From the NCBI GenBank assembly GCA_030426355.1, contig JAUHYQ010000001.1, positions 186,001-250,000 on the forward strand: a stretch of DNA of 64,000 nt. Reading direction: 5' to 3'. The stretch is from Gammaproteobacteria bacterium. GTDB taxonomy: Bacteria > Pseudomonadota > Gammaproteobacteria > Steroidobacterales > GCA-2729495. The translations under genes were made by a program, and so were the position numbers. This document shows positions 25,997 to 35,710 of the stretch, in pieces (positions within the stretch are counted from its first letter, which is position 1; each line of letters begins with the position of its first letter). The notes beneath the pieces are model-generated. The model saw only the letters and a list, made by a program, of their open reading frames with translations, searched no databases and had not been told where the DNA came from.

Positions 25997-28900
25997 TCAG
26001 TCGGCGGCACGCATCGCCCACTGCAGGGTTTCTATGTGCTCGGATATCTGGGCGACTGTCGGCGCATCGAACAAGCGCCGCAAAGGTACCACCACCTGCA
26101 ATGACTCGTTCATCCGCGCTGCCACCTGCGCCGCAAGCAAGGAATGACCGCCCAGCTCAAAGAAATCGTCATGCACACTGACGGCTGAAACCCCCAGAAC
26201 GTCAGCCCAGATTGCCGATACGCGTTCTTCCGTCTCGGTACGGGGCTCAACGAAATCGGCTGCTGCGTCCCGTTCCCAGCGAGGCTCGGGCAGGCGTTTT
26301 TTATCCAGTTTGCCGTTGGCGGTCAGCGGCAGCTTATCCACCTGCAGCAAGGCCGTGGGCACCATGTAGTCAGGCAGGGCCGCCCGCAAGGCCTGGCGCA
26401 ACGCTGCCGCATCGGCTGCACCCGAATAATAGGCTGCTAATCGCGTGGCACCACTGTAGCCGTCCTCATGCAAAATTACGGCTGCATTGTCGACTTCCGG
26501 CAATGCCGTCAACACCCCTTCGATCTCGGCGGGCTCGATGCGCACACCGCGCAACTTGATCTGATCATCCAGTCGCCCTAGAAAGGCCAGTTGTCCGTCA
26601 GGCATGCGACGCACTTTATCACCGGTTTTATAAAGCCTGTTGATACCGTCACCGACAGCCTCGAAACGCTCCCGGGTCAGATCCGGAGCGCCCCAGTAAC
26701 CCACTGCTACGTGCGCGCTCCTGATGGCTAACTCGCCCTTTAAACCGGTCGGCTGGCCTGCTGCATCAAGAATCAGCAGCTCGGTATCGGCAACCGCATT
26801 GCCAACGGGCACCACGCCGCCCGGCAGTCGCGTCTCGTGATTGGCAAAATACTGGGCCGCGGTCGTGGATTCAGATGGCCCCAGACCGTTTACGAACACC
26901 GCCGGCGGTGCAAACTGCCGGCGGAACATGTCGAAGTCGCTGCCGCGCACTTCCTCGCCGCCCAACACGACCGCCCGCACCGCATCAAGCTCGTGCCGAC
27001 AAACTTTGCTGCGCATCAGGTGCCTGAAAACCGTTGGCGTTGCGTGCAGTATCGTTACGCCATCAGCGGACATACGATCCAGCAATTGCCCCGGGTATTG
27101 TTCGCTTCGCAACTCCAGAGGGCAAAGACAGGCGCCGTTTAGCAGCGCACCAAAAATATCCATCACCGCGGCATCGAAGCCGAATGCCGACAGCAGTGTC
27201 AGGCGATCATCCGCGGCAATATGCAGTGCGTTGGTGTAGGTACGCACATGATGCATAACGTTGGCATGCGACTGCATCACACCCTTGGGCACACCGGTGG
27301 AACCCGACGTAAACAACACATAGGCCAGATCGTCGGGGGCGACATGAACGTCAGGGCCGACAGCTGCCGACTCGTTGGATGACAACCAATGCACTGGCAA
27401 CGAGTCGGACAGCTCATCAGGCAGCAGCGCGGCGTTTTGCTCATCGCAGACAATTGCACTGATAGCCGCACTGTCAGCAACCGCGCGCAACCGCGCCGGC
27501 GGCGAGTGCCGGTCCAGCGGAACGTATACCAGGCCGGCTTTGAGCGTTGCCAGAATGGCGACCGGTACATTCTCATCGTGACCCAGTAACAGCCCGACCC
27601 GATCCTGCGGTGAGTAAATAGCTGCAAGCCGGTTAGCCAGCGCGTTAGCTCGCTGATGCAACTGAATATAGGTCAGCGCATGGGCCCCTTCCCCCCGGTG
27701 CGTGAGCACCGCGATGCTTTCCGGATAAAGAGCGACGATTTCCTCAAAACGCCCCCCGATCGCGCCGGTGGTCACTTCCCGCGGCATCGGACTGAACGGC
27801 TTCGAGATCACTACAGGGGAATGACTTGCGCCCAGTGGAAGCGCGCATATCGGCATTGACGGGTCGGCAATAAAACGCTCCAGCAATTCCCCATACTGAT
27901 CAAGCAATACCGACACCGTCGACTCTTCAAAAAGGTCAGTGTTGTATTCAATGCCTGCGCTGAGACCCCGGTCACTTTCGATCAGCGCCAGTGCGAGATC
28001 AAATTTGGAAGTACCCCGATCCAGCGTCATTACGTTCGCGTCCAGACCGTCGAGGGCCAGTTTTCCACCCGGCTCGTTATGCAAGTTGATGGTGACCTGC
28101 ACAAGCGGCGAATGGGCGGCGCTGCGCGGCGGCTGCACGAGTTCAAGCAACTTTTCAAATGGCAGATCCTGATGATCGTAAGCATCGAGCGTCGTTTGTT
28201 TAACAGCAGCGAGCGCCTCTCGAAACGAGCCATCGCTGTTCAGACCTGTGCGCAACACCAGGGTATTAAGGAAAAACCCGATCAGGCCCTCAACTTCGGG
28301 CCGGTTGCGGCCCGCCACCGGTGCGCCAACGATAATGTCGGTGCGGCCGGTATGGCGCATTAACAGCACCTTGAATACCGTCAGCAACACCATAAATACG
28401 GTTACTGATTCCTGCTCAGCGAGCTGTCGCAGCGCCTCCAGCAGTCGGCGGTCATAGCGGCGGTTAACCCATGCACCGCGAAACCGCTGCACCGGCGGCC
28501 GCTGATGATCCAGCGGTAATTCAAGCAGTGCCGGTGCATCCGCCAGCTTGGCCTTCCAGTAGCGTTGCTGCTGCTCCAGCGCCGCACCGCTCAGCCAGCG
28601 CTGCTGCCAGTGTGCAAAGTCGGAATACTGTACTGGCAACGTGGGCAACTCCGCGTCGCAGCCGCCAACGCGCGCTGCATACAGAGCACTGATGTCGCGG
28701 AATAACACGCCCATGGACCAGCCGTCCGAAATGATGTGATGCATCACGAACAGCAATACCGTTTCGTCCGGAGCCACTTCGAGCAGGTGCACACGCAATA
28801 AGGGAGCCCGGGTAAGATCAAACGGCTGTTTCACCAGATCCAGCAAGCGCGCGCGAACCCGCGCGGGGTCGGCCGAGGCCAGCATCTCATGCCTGATCGT

Positions 28901-31900
28901 TACCGCAGCATCGGCATGGATGATCTGAACCGGTACACCTGCATGATCGCCGAAAGCCGTGCGCAATGACTCATGCCGCTGCTGCAAATCACCGATGGCC
29001 AACTGCAAACTGGCAACATCCGGAGCACCGTTCAGGCGTGCCGCCCAGTGAAGGTTGTAGGCAGCGTTTTCGGGCTCCAGACGATCAAGGAACCACAAGC
29101 GTTGCTGCGCCCATGACAACGGCGGTAATGCCGCATCGGCCGGACGCGGCAACAACGGCAATATGTCATTGGAGCCTGCAGAAATACGGGCTTCCACCAG
29201 CACTGCAAGTTGCGCGACAGTGGCTCCGGAGAAGAACTCGCGCAGCGACACAGCTGCGCCAAACCGTTCACGGATGCGCGCCAGCATCCGCATGGCCAAC
29301 AGTGAATGCCCACCCAACGCAAAGAAATCATCGTAAACGCCGACGGCAGGCACATTCAGTAACGACTGCCATATATTGACGAGCTCACGTTCACGGTCGG
29401 TGCGCGGCGCAATCGACTTATCTGCTTCGTTTTCGCCGTCAACCTGGGAACACTCAGCCAAAGCAGCGCGGTCGATCTTTCCGTTGGGCAACAGCGGCCA
29501 CGTCTCCACACATATGAAGCGACCGGGCACCAGTGCAGGAGGCAAACGGGTCTGCAGTGCAAGGCGCAACTCGTGAATCTGTGTCTGGCCGCTGAAATAG
29601 GCACAAAGTGTGTCGCTGATCACCGTGACTGCGGCCCGCTTAACGCCAGGCACCTCAACCAGGGCTGCCTCGATGTCACCGGGTTCTATACGATGGCCGC
29701 GAATTTTGATTTGCGCATCAAGACGACCGGCGTATATGAGGTCACCGTCCGGCAGCCGTCGCACACGATCGCCGGTAAAATACCGGATGCGACCGGACCC
29801 TGCATCCGGACGCATCTTGCGCTCGCAGAGCGCCGGCTCGTTCAGGTACCCGGGGCTGATGTTGCGGCTCACAATAACGAGCTCGCCTTCCACTCCAGCG
29901 TCATCACCGTTTTCATCCAGCAACAAAACCTCGCAGCCTGGCACGGGAGCGCCAACGGGCACCTGACGACCGGCCAGTCGCGCACCATGACGAGCCTTGA
30001 ACTGCAACGCCATGGTTGATTCCGACGGCCCCAGCCCATTAATAAACAGAGCGCCCGGCTTAAAATGCTGCTCAAACAATTCAAAGTCGCCATAGCGCGC
30101 CTGTTCGCCGCCGAGCACCAGTACCCGAGCATCTGCAAACGGTTTGCTGGCGCGGCGCTCACCAAGCAGATATCTGAACACCGTTGGTGTCATGTGCAGT
30201 ACGGTTAACCCGCGCAACATCGACTCCACTTCTGTCGCCGCCGGCAATGCAGTCACATCAATTGGCCGCAGGCATGCACCATTTAACAACGCACCAAAAA
30301 TATCCATTACGGCTGCATCGAAACCGTAACCAGGAATCAGGCTCAGCTTGTCCTCCGCAGTTAGCCCGACCGAACGACTGTACGTCGCAACATGGTGCAA
30401 CACGTTTTGGTGAGTTTGCATCACACCCTTGGGGACGCCTGTCGATCCCGACGTAAAGAGCACATAAGCAAGATCCGACTGCGGTAAATCACCGACCGCA
30501 GCGTCCGACGATGCCGCGGTAGCTGCACCGTTCAGCACCAGAACTTGCGCGTCATCACCGACCATTGATAGCGCGCGATCACGGTTAGCCTTATCGGTGA
30601 CCACCAGGTCGATGTCGGCACTCTGCAGGATTTGCCGGCATCGCGCGGCCGGCGCAGTGCGATCCAGCGGCACGTAGGCACAGCCCGCTTCCAGCACGCC
30701 CATAAGGCCCGCCAGCATACTGACGTCGTGCCCGAGATATAGGCCAACGCGCACAGACGATGCGCAACCGACCGCTGTCAACTCCGCCCGCACGCTGGCA
30801 GCGACGGCCTGCACCCGCGCACCCAACTCCCGATAACTTAGCTGCTCATCGCCTTGTTCCACAGCGGGACGGTCCGGAAAACGCGCGACCATTTCCCGAA
30901 ATCGTTGCGCGACTGTCACCGCAGCCGATGCGTCAAATCCGCCGGCTGGTTCCACGGCCGACAAGACGCGTTCGCGTTCGGCGCGCAAAGGCACAGTGCA
31001 CACCCGGCGCTCCGGGCCGGCCGCCATGGCCCGCAATAACTCGAGGTAGTCGTCCATCAGCGCGTCGACGGTATCCGGCGCAAACAGCGCGGTGTTGTAT
31101 TCAAACCCGACGGTCAGCCCGTCACCGGACTCAGTCAGGGACGCCGACAAATCAAACTTGGCAGCAGCGCGCCCCAACATCACTGGCTGCATTTCCAGAC
31201 CTGGCAGACCTGGTAAACCTGCGCCCTGCTCGCGCTCGTTGTGCAGGTTAAACATGACCTGAACCAGCGGTGTATAAGCTGCACTGCGTGGCGGTTTAAG
31301 CAACTCCAGTAACTTTTCGAACGGCAATAACTGGTGATCATAGGCAGACAGCGTGGCTTGCCTGACCTGTGCCAGCAAGGAAGCGAAGTCAGGATTGCTT
31401 GCACAGCGGGTACGCAACACCAGCGTGTTAAGAAAACAACCGATCAGCGGCTCGAGTTCTGTGTGCGTGCGCCCGGCCACCGGTGTGCCTACAGCAATAT
31501 CGGTTCGCCCGGTATGCCTTAACAGCAGTGCCTTAAAAGCAGTCAGCAACACCATAAACAAGCTTGCGGAATGCCTGTTTGCCAACTGACTGAGCGCGGT
31601 TCGCAAAGCCCCGTCAACGTGACCGGTTACCCAGCTGCCCTCATAGCCTTGAATCTCGGGACGTTCGAAATCGAGCGGCAAGCTCAGTAGTGGCAACATG
31701 TCGTGAAGCTGCTCCGCCCAGTACCTTTCTGCCTCGGCGAGCTTACCGCCGGCCAGCACATCGCGTTGCCAGAACGCGAAATCCGCGTATTGCAGCGGCA
31801 AGTCGGGCAACTCGACTGAACTTTGGGCGCCATAGGCAGCGTAGTACGTTTGTAACTCCCGCAACAACACGTTGACCGACCATCCATCCGCGACAATATG

Positions 31901-34900
31901 ATGCAGCACCAACAACAAATATTGCTGTGGCGGCAGGTCGCGCGCGGGTGTGTCCCGCAGCAAGTGCACTCGCCACAACGGCCCGCGTTGCAGATCAAAA
32001 GGCTGATCAATCAGTGCACAAAGCTGCTGTTCAATACCCTCTGCTGACGCATCAGTCAGCGCATGCTCCTCAATGACGACTTCCACTACCGGCCGAATCA
32101 CCTGCACCGGTTCGCCCGCGTGTTCCGCAAAACAGGTTCGCAATGACTCATGTCGACGTGTCACGCGCAATATCGCATCCTGCAAAGCGGCAATATTCAG
32201 TTCGCCTGTGAGTTTTGCCACGCTGTAGAGGTTGTAAGCCGTATTGCCCGGTTCGAGTTTCTCCAGCATCAACAAGCGTTGTTGCGGCCAGGAAACCGGC
32301 GGCAATTTCGCCGCGCGAGGCCGGCGGGTAAGCGCCAATCCGGCCGCCTCGTCCTGAGCATCGATAATCTTCGCCAACGCGGCAATGGTGGGGTGATCGA
32401 ACAAAGCGCGCAGTGGCACATTCACACGGAACTGATTGCGCACGCGTGCCATCACCCGCGTAGCTATCAACGAATGCCCGCCGAGTTGAAAAAAATCATC
32501 GTGAATACCCGGGCTATCAACGCCGAGCACTTCGCCCCAGATGTCCGCTAATTGCTGCTCGACGACATCGCGCGGCGCGACATATACCACACTGTCAATG
32601 CGATCAATGACCGGCTCGGGCAGCGCGGAACGATCCAGCTTGCCGTTTGCGGTAAACGGTAATGCATCCATCGCCACGATCGAAGCTGGCATGAGGTAGT
32701 CAGGCAACCGCTTTACCAGCTCGCCGCGCAACTCATCCACGCGGGCATCGCCGGTGACGTAAGCAACCAGACGGGCCGATGGGCCTTCACCGTGCAATAC
32801 CACTGCACTCCGGCCAACACCCGGCATTGCCGACAGTACGGCCTCAACTTCGCCCGGCTCTACCCGGTGACCACGCACCTTAAGCTGCGCGTCATTACGC
32901 CCAAGAAATATCAGGCCCTGACCTTTTAGGTACCGCGCCCGGTCCCCCGTCCGGTAAAGCGTTTCAGTGGTGCCATCGGGAAAGGTCACCTGCACAAAAC
33001 GCTCGGCGGTCAATCCCGGCTGATTTCTGTATCCGCGGGCAACACCCGGCCCGGCAATACAAATCTCGCCCGGCAAACCCTCTGGCACCGGCTGCAACGT
33101 CTCGTCCATAACCCAGACGCGCACATTCGGCACCGGCATACCGATTGGCAGCTCTGCACACCCTGATGGATCAAGATCCGTCAGCTCGGCCCAGGCAGCA
33201 ACAATAGAGGTTTCGGTCGGCCCGTAGGTATTGAACAGGCGCACGCGACCGCCATGCTGTCGCCACTTCCTAAATGCCGGCAGTTCCGCTTTTTCACCAC
33301 CGATAATGACCGTGTGCAAACAGGCAGGCAGCTTAAGGTCGTCGTGGTCTAGTGACTCGCATAATTCGTGCCACCAGGCAGTGGGCAAGCTTAAGCAACT
33401 GACCGCATGACGTTCGCAACCATCGATAAAATCCCGCAACGAATGCGTCATCGCTGATTCACGAAGCACCAGCGTCGCACCATTAAGCAATGCCAACAGT
33501 GATTCCTCGATGGCAATATCAAAACTCAGGCTGGCGAACTGCAGAACACGATCATTACTGGTCGTGCCGGTCAACGCAGCAAGCTGCGTGACGTAATTCA
33601 CCAACCCCGAGTGTTCGAGCTCCGCTCCTTTCGGGGTGCCTGATGTGCCTGAGGTGTACATCAGATAAGCGAGATTCTTCGCGCCCGCGGCCGGCCGGAG
33701 ATTGGCGAAATGATGGTGGTCACGTCCGGCAGCATCGAGCACCAGCGGAATCAGGCGCAGCGATTGCTTATCATCGGCAAGACCACTGGCGAGTGAGGCA
33801 TCGTCGCGGTGATGCAACAACCAACCGGCACCGCTGTCTTCCAGCATAAATGCGAGCCGATCGCGTGGATAAGCCGGGTCCATGGGCACAACGCAACCGC
33901 CGGCTTTATGGATTGCCAGCACCGCGCAGAATGCCTCTGCGCTGCGCCGGGCGCACAGGGCTACCGGTGAATCCGGGCCCACACCCTGCGCCCTCAGGTC
34001 GTGCGCAATATAATTGGCAATCGAATTGAGTTCGCCATAGCTGAATTGACGCGCACCATCCACCAACGCAGTCGCCGCGGGGTTTTTCTCAACTTGCTGT
34101 TCAAACAGTTCTGCCAGCGTGCACGTATCGGGGTACGGCTTGCGCTCGTTGTTCCAACCACGAACCTGCTGCTTGTTGGCTTGCGGGTCTACCAGCGGCA
34201 ATGCCGATATCGACTGTTCAGGATTTGCCACAATGGCTTCAAGCATCACATGGTAGCGCTGCGCCATGGCTTCGATGGACGACTCGTCGAATAAGTCCGT
34301 GTCGTATTCGAACATGGCATCGAGGCCCTGTTCAGCCTGCCGCACCGACAGCGTCAAATCAAAACTTGCGGTCCGACTGCTGAACACAACTTCAGGAATA
34401 ACCTCAAGACTACGCACCGGCAACTTCCAGCGCGGTTCCTCCTGAAGGTCGAACATGACCTGAAACACCGGCGAGTAACTCAACTCGCGTTGCGGCTGTA
34501 TCAGTTCAACCAGCTTTTCAAAGGGCATGTCCTGATTCGCATGAGCCTGCAGAGCAACATCTCGGACCCGCCTGAGCAAATCAGCAAACGACGGGTCACC
34601 GCCCAAATCGGCACGCAACACCACCGTGTTAATAAAAAAGCCGATCAAACCTTCCAGTTGCGTGCGTGATCGCCCACCCAGCGGTGTGCCCACGGCCAGA
34701 TCCTTACGCCCCGAGTAGCGCATCAGCAGCACGTAAAACGCCGCCAGCATGGTCATGAACAAAGTACAGCCGTGCTCGCGACTGATACGCCGCAAATCCA
34801 CCGCGAGGTCAGCAGGCAATACCCTTAGTACTGATGCCCCGCGGTAACGCATCGCTGCGGCACGCGACCGGTCGGTGGGAAGCTCCAGCAACGGAGGCAA

Positions 34901-35710
34901 ACCAGCCAGCTGCTGCTGCCAGTATGCACCCTGCCGTTCTATTTCCTGGCTGTCTAGCCAACGACGCTGCCACGTCGCATAGTCGGCATACTGTATGGGC
35001 AGCTCCGGCAAAACCGGTGCAACCCCTTCACGTCGGGCTTCGTAACACGCGGCCAATTCACGAAATAAAATGCGCATGGATGCGCCGTCCGCCACAATGT
35101 GATGCACAACTATCAGCAGAATATGCTCGGCCTGACTGAGCCTGAGCAGACAGGGCCGCAACAGCGGGCCGGCCGCCAGATCAAAACTAGCGCTGGCAAG
35201 CTCGGCGAGTCGCGCGCGTAATTGCTCTTCACTGGTTTGGCTGAGATCTTCGGTTAACAACTCAAATTCAGGGGCCGCCTGTATAAGTTGAAACGCTTCG
35301 CCCGCCACCGCGGGGAACACGGTGCGCAGTGCTTCGTGCCGTTCCAGCAAATCGCACAGGGCTTCTCGTAATGCGGACACATCGAGCGCACCCTTTAGCC
35401 GCACGGTCCACGATATGTTGTACGCGGGGTTGCCGGGCTCGAGCTGATCAAGAAACCACAACCGCTGCTGTGCCCATGACAACTGCAAGGGCTTATCTCG
35501 ACTGACCGGCACCAAAGGAATGGATGTGGCCCGCCCGGAACGTCGCGACCACGACAGCAGCCGCAATAATTCCGGTTTGTAAGCCAGAATTTCACTGCGC
35601 AGATCTTCGGTGAGCGCACCGCTGGGGGCATCCAGTTCCAGGGCACCGTCCCGGGCACTGATCCGGATACCCCTGTCGCGCAGGCGGGCTATAAGTTCTG
35701 TCGCACTCAC
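25997..35710 (-). CDS. Trimodular non-ribosomal peptide synthetase (NRPS-B): docking-C-A-T-C-A-T-C-A-T
   Basis: A 3237-residue NRPS. Residues 1 to about 52 resemble a TubC-type N-terminal docking domain. Three modules follow. Condensation motifs are HHIVADG (~205), HHIVADG (~1272) and HHIISDG (~2328). Adenylation cores are at ~685, ~1753 and ~2802. Carrier motifs LGGHSL are at ~1075, ~2133 and ~3188. Pocket residues read by eye are D-I-E-S-I-G-T-I-V for module 1, D-A-M-H-V-G-G-M-A for module 2 and D-A-M-H-V-G-G-T-A for module 3. Modules 2 and 3 therefore probably load the same residue, not identified here. All C domains look LCL-like; no epimerase is seen. The protein ends 49 residues after the last carrier serine with no thioesterase or reductase. 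It uses a GTG start overlapping the NRPS-A stop (GTGA). Confidence 0.93.
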   Translation of the reverse strand: MSATELIARLRDRGIRISARDGALELDAPSGALTEDLRSEILAYKPELLRLLSWSRRSGRATSIPLVPVSRDKPLQLSWAQQRLWFLDQLEPGNPAYNISWTVRLKGALDVSALREALCDLLERHEALRTVFPAVAGEAFQLIQAAPEFELLTEDLSQTSEEQLRARLAELASASFDLAAGPLLRPCLLRLSQAEHILLIVVHHIVADGASMRILFRELAACYEARREGVAPVLPELPIQYADYATWQRRWLDSQEIERQGAYWQQQLAGLPPLLELPTDRSRAAAMRYRGASVLRVLPADLAVDLRRISREHGCTLFMTMLAAFYVLLMRYSGRKDLAVGTPLGGRSRTQLEGLIGFFINTVVLRADLGGDPSFADLLRRVRDVALQAHANQDMPFEKLVELIQPQRELSYSPVFQVMFDLQEEPRWKLPVRSLEVIPEVVFSSRTASFDLTLSVRQAEQGLDAMFEYDTDLFDESSIEAMAQRYHVMLEAIVANPEQSISALPLVDPQANKQQVRGWNNERKPYPDTCTLAELFEQQVEKNPAATALVDGARQFSYGELNSIANYIAHDLRAQGVGPDSPVALCARRSAEAFCAVLAIHKAGGCVVPMDPAYPRDRLAFMLEDSGAGWLLHHRDDASLASGLADDKQSLRLIPLVLDAAGRDHHHFANLRPAAGAKNLAYLMYTSGTSGTPKGAELEHSGLVNYVTQLAALTGTTSNDRVLQFASLSFDIAIEESLLALLNGATLVLRESAMTHSLRDFIDGCERHAVSCLSLPTAWWHELCESLDHDDLKLPACLHTVIIGGEKAELPAFRKWRQHGGRVRLFNTYGPTETSIVAAWAELTDLDPSGCAELPIGMPVPNVRVWVMDETLQPVPEGLPGEICIAGPGVARGYRNQPGLTAERFVQVTFPDGTTETLYRTGDRARYLKGQGLIFLGRNDAQLKVRGHRVEPGEVEAVLSAMPGVGRSAVVLHGEGPSARLVAYVTGDARVDELRGELVKRLPDYLMPASIVAMDALPFTANGKLDRSALPEPVIDRIDSVVYVAPRDVVEQQLADIWGEVLGVDSPGIHDDFFQLGGHSLIATRVMARVRNQFRVNVPLRALFDHPTIAALAKIIDAQDEAAGLALTRRPRAAKLPPVSWPQQRLLMLEKLEPGNTAYNLYSVAKLTGELNIAALQDAILRVTRRHESLRTCFAEHAGEPVQVIRPVVEVVIEEHALTDASAEGIEQQLCALIDQPFDLQRGPLWRVHLLRDTPARDLPPQQYLLLVLHHIVADGWSVNVLLRELQTYYAAYGAQSSVELPDLPLQYADFAFWQRDVLAGGKLAEAERYWAEQLHDMLPLLSLPLDFERPEIQGYEGSWVTGHVDGALRTALSQLANRHSASLFMVLLTAFKALLLRHTGRTDIAVGTPVAGRTHTELEPLIGCFLNTLVLRTRCASNPDFASLLAQVRQATLSAYDHQLLPFEKLLELLKPPRSAAYTPLVQVMFNLHNEREQGAGLPGLPGLEMQPVMLGRAAAKFDLSASLTESGDGLTVGFEYNTALFAPDTVDALMDDYLELLRAMAAGPERRVCTVPLRAERERVLSAVEPAGGFDASAAVTVAQRFREMVARFPDRPAVEQGDEQLSYRELGARVQAVAASVRAELTAVGCASSVRVGLYLGHDVSMLAGLMGVLEAGCAYVPLDRTAPAARCRQILQSADIDLVVTDKANRDRALSMVGDDAQVLVLNGAATAASSDAAVGDLPQSDLAYVLFTSGSTGVPKGVMQTHQNVLHHVATYSRSVGLTAEDKLSLIPGYGFDAAVMDIFGALLNGACLRPIDVTALPAATEVESMLRGLTVLHMTPTVFRYLLGERRASKPFADARVLVLGGEQARYGDFELFEQHFKPGALFINGLGPSESTMALQFKARHGARLAGRQVPVGAPVPGCEVLLLDENGDDAGVEGELVIVSRNISPGYLNEPALCERKMRPDAGSGRIRYFTGDRVRRLPDGDLIYAGRLDAQIKIRGHRIEPGDIEAALVEVPGVKRAAVTVISDTLCAYFSGQTQIHELRLALQTRLPPALVPGRFICVETWPLLPNGKIDRAALAECSQVDGENEADKSIAPRTDRERELVNIWQSLLNVPAVGVYDDFFALGGHSLLAMRMLARIRERFGAAVSLREFFSGATVAQLAVLVEARISAGSNDILPLLPRPADAALPPLSWAQQRLWFLDRLEPENAAYNLHWAARLNGAPDVASLQLAIGDLQQRHESLRTAFGDHAGVPVQIIHADAAVTIRHEMLASADPARVRARLLDLVKQPFDLTRAPLLRVHLLEVAPDETVLLFVMHHIISDGWSMGVLFRDISALYAARVGGCDAELPTLPVQYSDFAHWQQRWLSGAALEQQQRYWKAKLADAPALLELPLDHQRPPVQRFRGAWVNRRYDRRLLEALRQLAEQESVTVFMVLLTVFKVLLMRHTGRTDIIVGAPVAGRNRPEVEGLIGFFLNTLVLRTGLNSDGSFREALAAVKQTTLDAYDHQDLPFEKLLELVQPPRSAAHSPLVQVTINLHNEPGGKLALDGLDANVMTLDRGTSKFDLALALIESDRGLSAGIEYNTDLFEESTVSVLLDQYGELLERFIADPSMPICALPLGASHSPVVISKPFSPMPREVTTGAIGGRFEEIVALYPESIAVLTHRGEGAHALTYIQLHQRANALANRLAAIYSPQDRVGLLLGHDENVPVAILATLKAGLVYVPLDRHSPPARLRAVADSAAISAIVCDEQNAALLPDELSDSLPVHWLSSNESAAVGPDVHVAPDDLAYVLFTSGSTGVPKGVMQSHANVMHHVRTYTNALHIAADDRLTLLSAFGFDAAVMDIFGALLNGACLCPLELRSEQYPGQLLDRMSADGVTILHATPTVFRHLMRSKVCRHELDAVRAVVLGGEEVRGSDFDMFRRQFAPPAVFVNGLGPSESTTAAQYFANHETRLPGGVVPVGNAVADTELLILDAAGQPTGLKGELAIRSAHVAVGYWGAPDLTRERFEAVGDGINRLYKTGDKVRRMPDGQLAFLGRLDDQIKLRGVRIEPAEIEGVLTALPEVDNAAVILHEDGYSGATRLAAYYSGAADAAALRQALRAALPDYMVPTALLQVDKLPLTANGKLDKKRLPEPRWERDAAADFVEPRTETEERVSAIWADVLGVSAVSVHDDFFELGGHSLLAAQVAARMNESLQVVVPLRRLFDAPTVAQISEHIETLQWAMRAAD

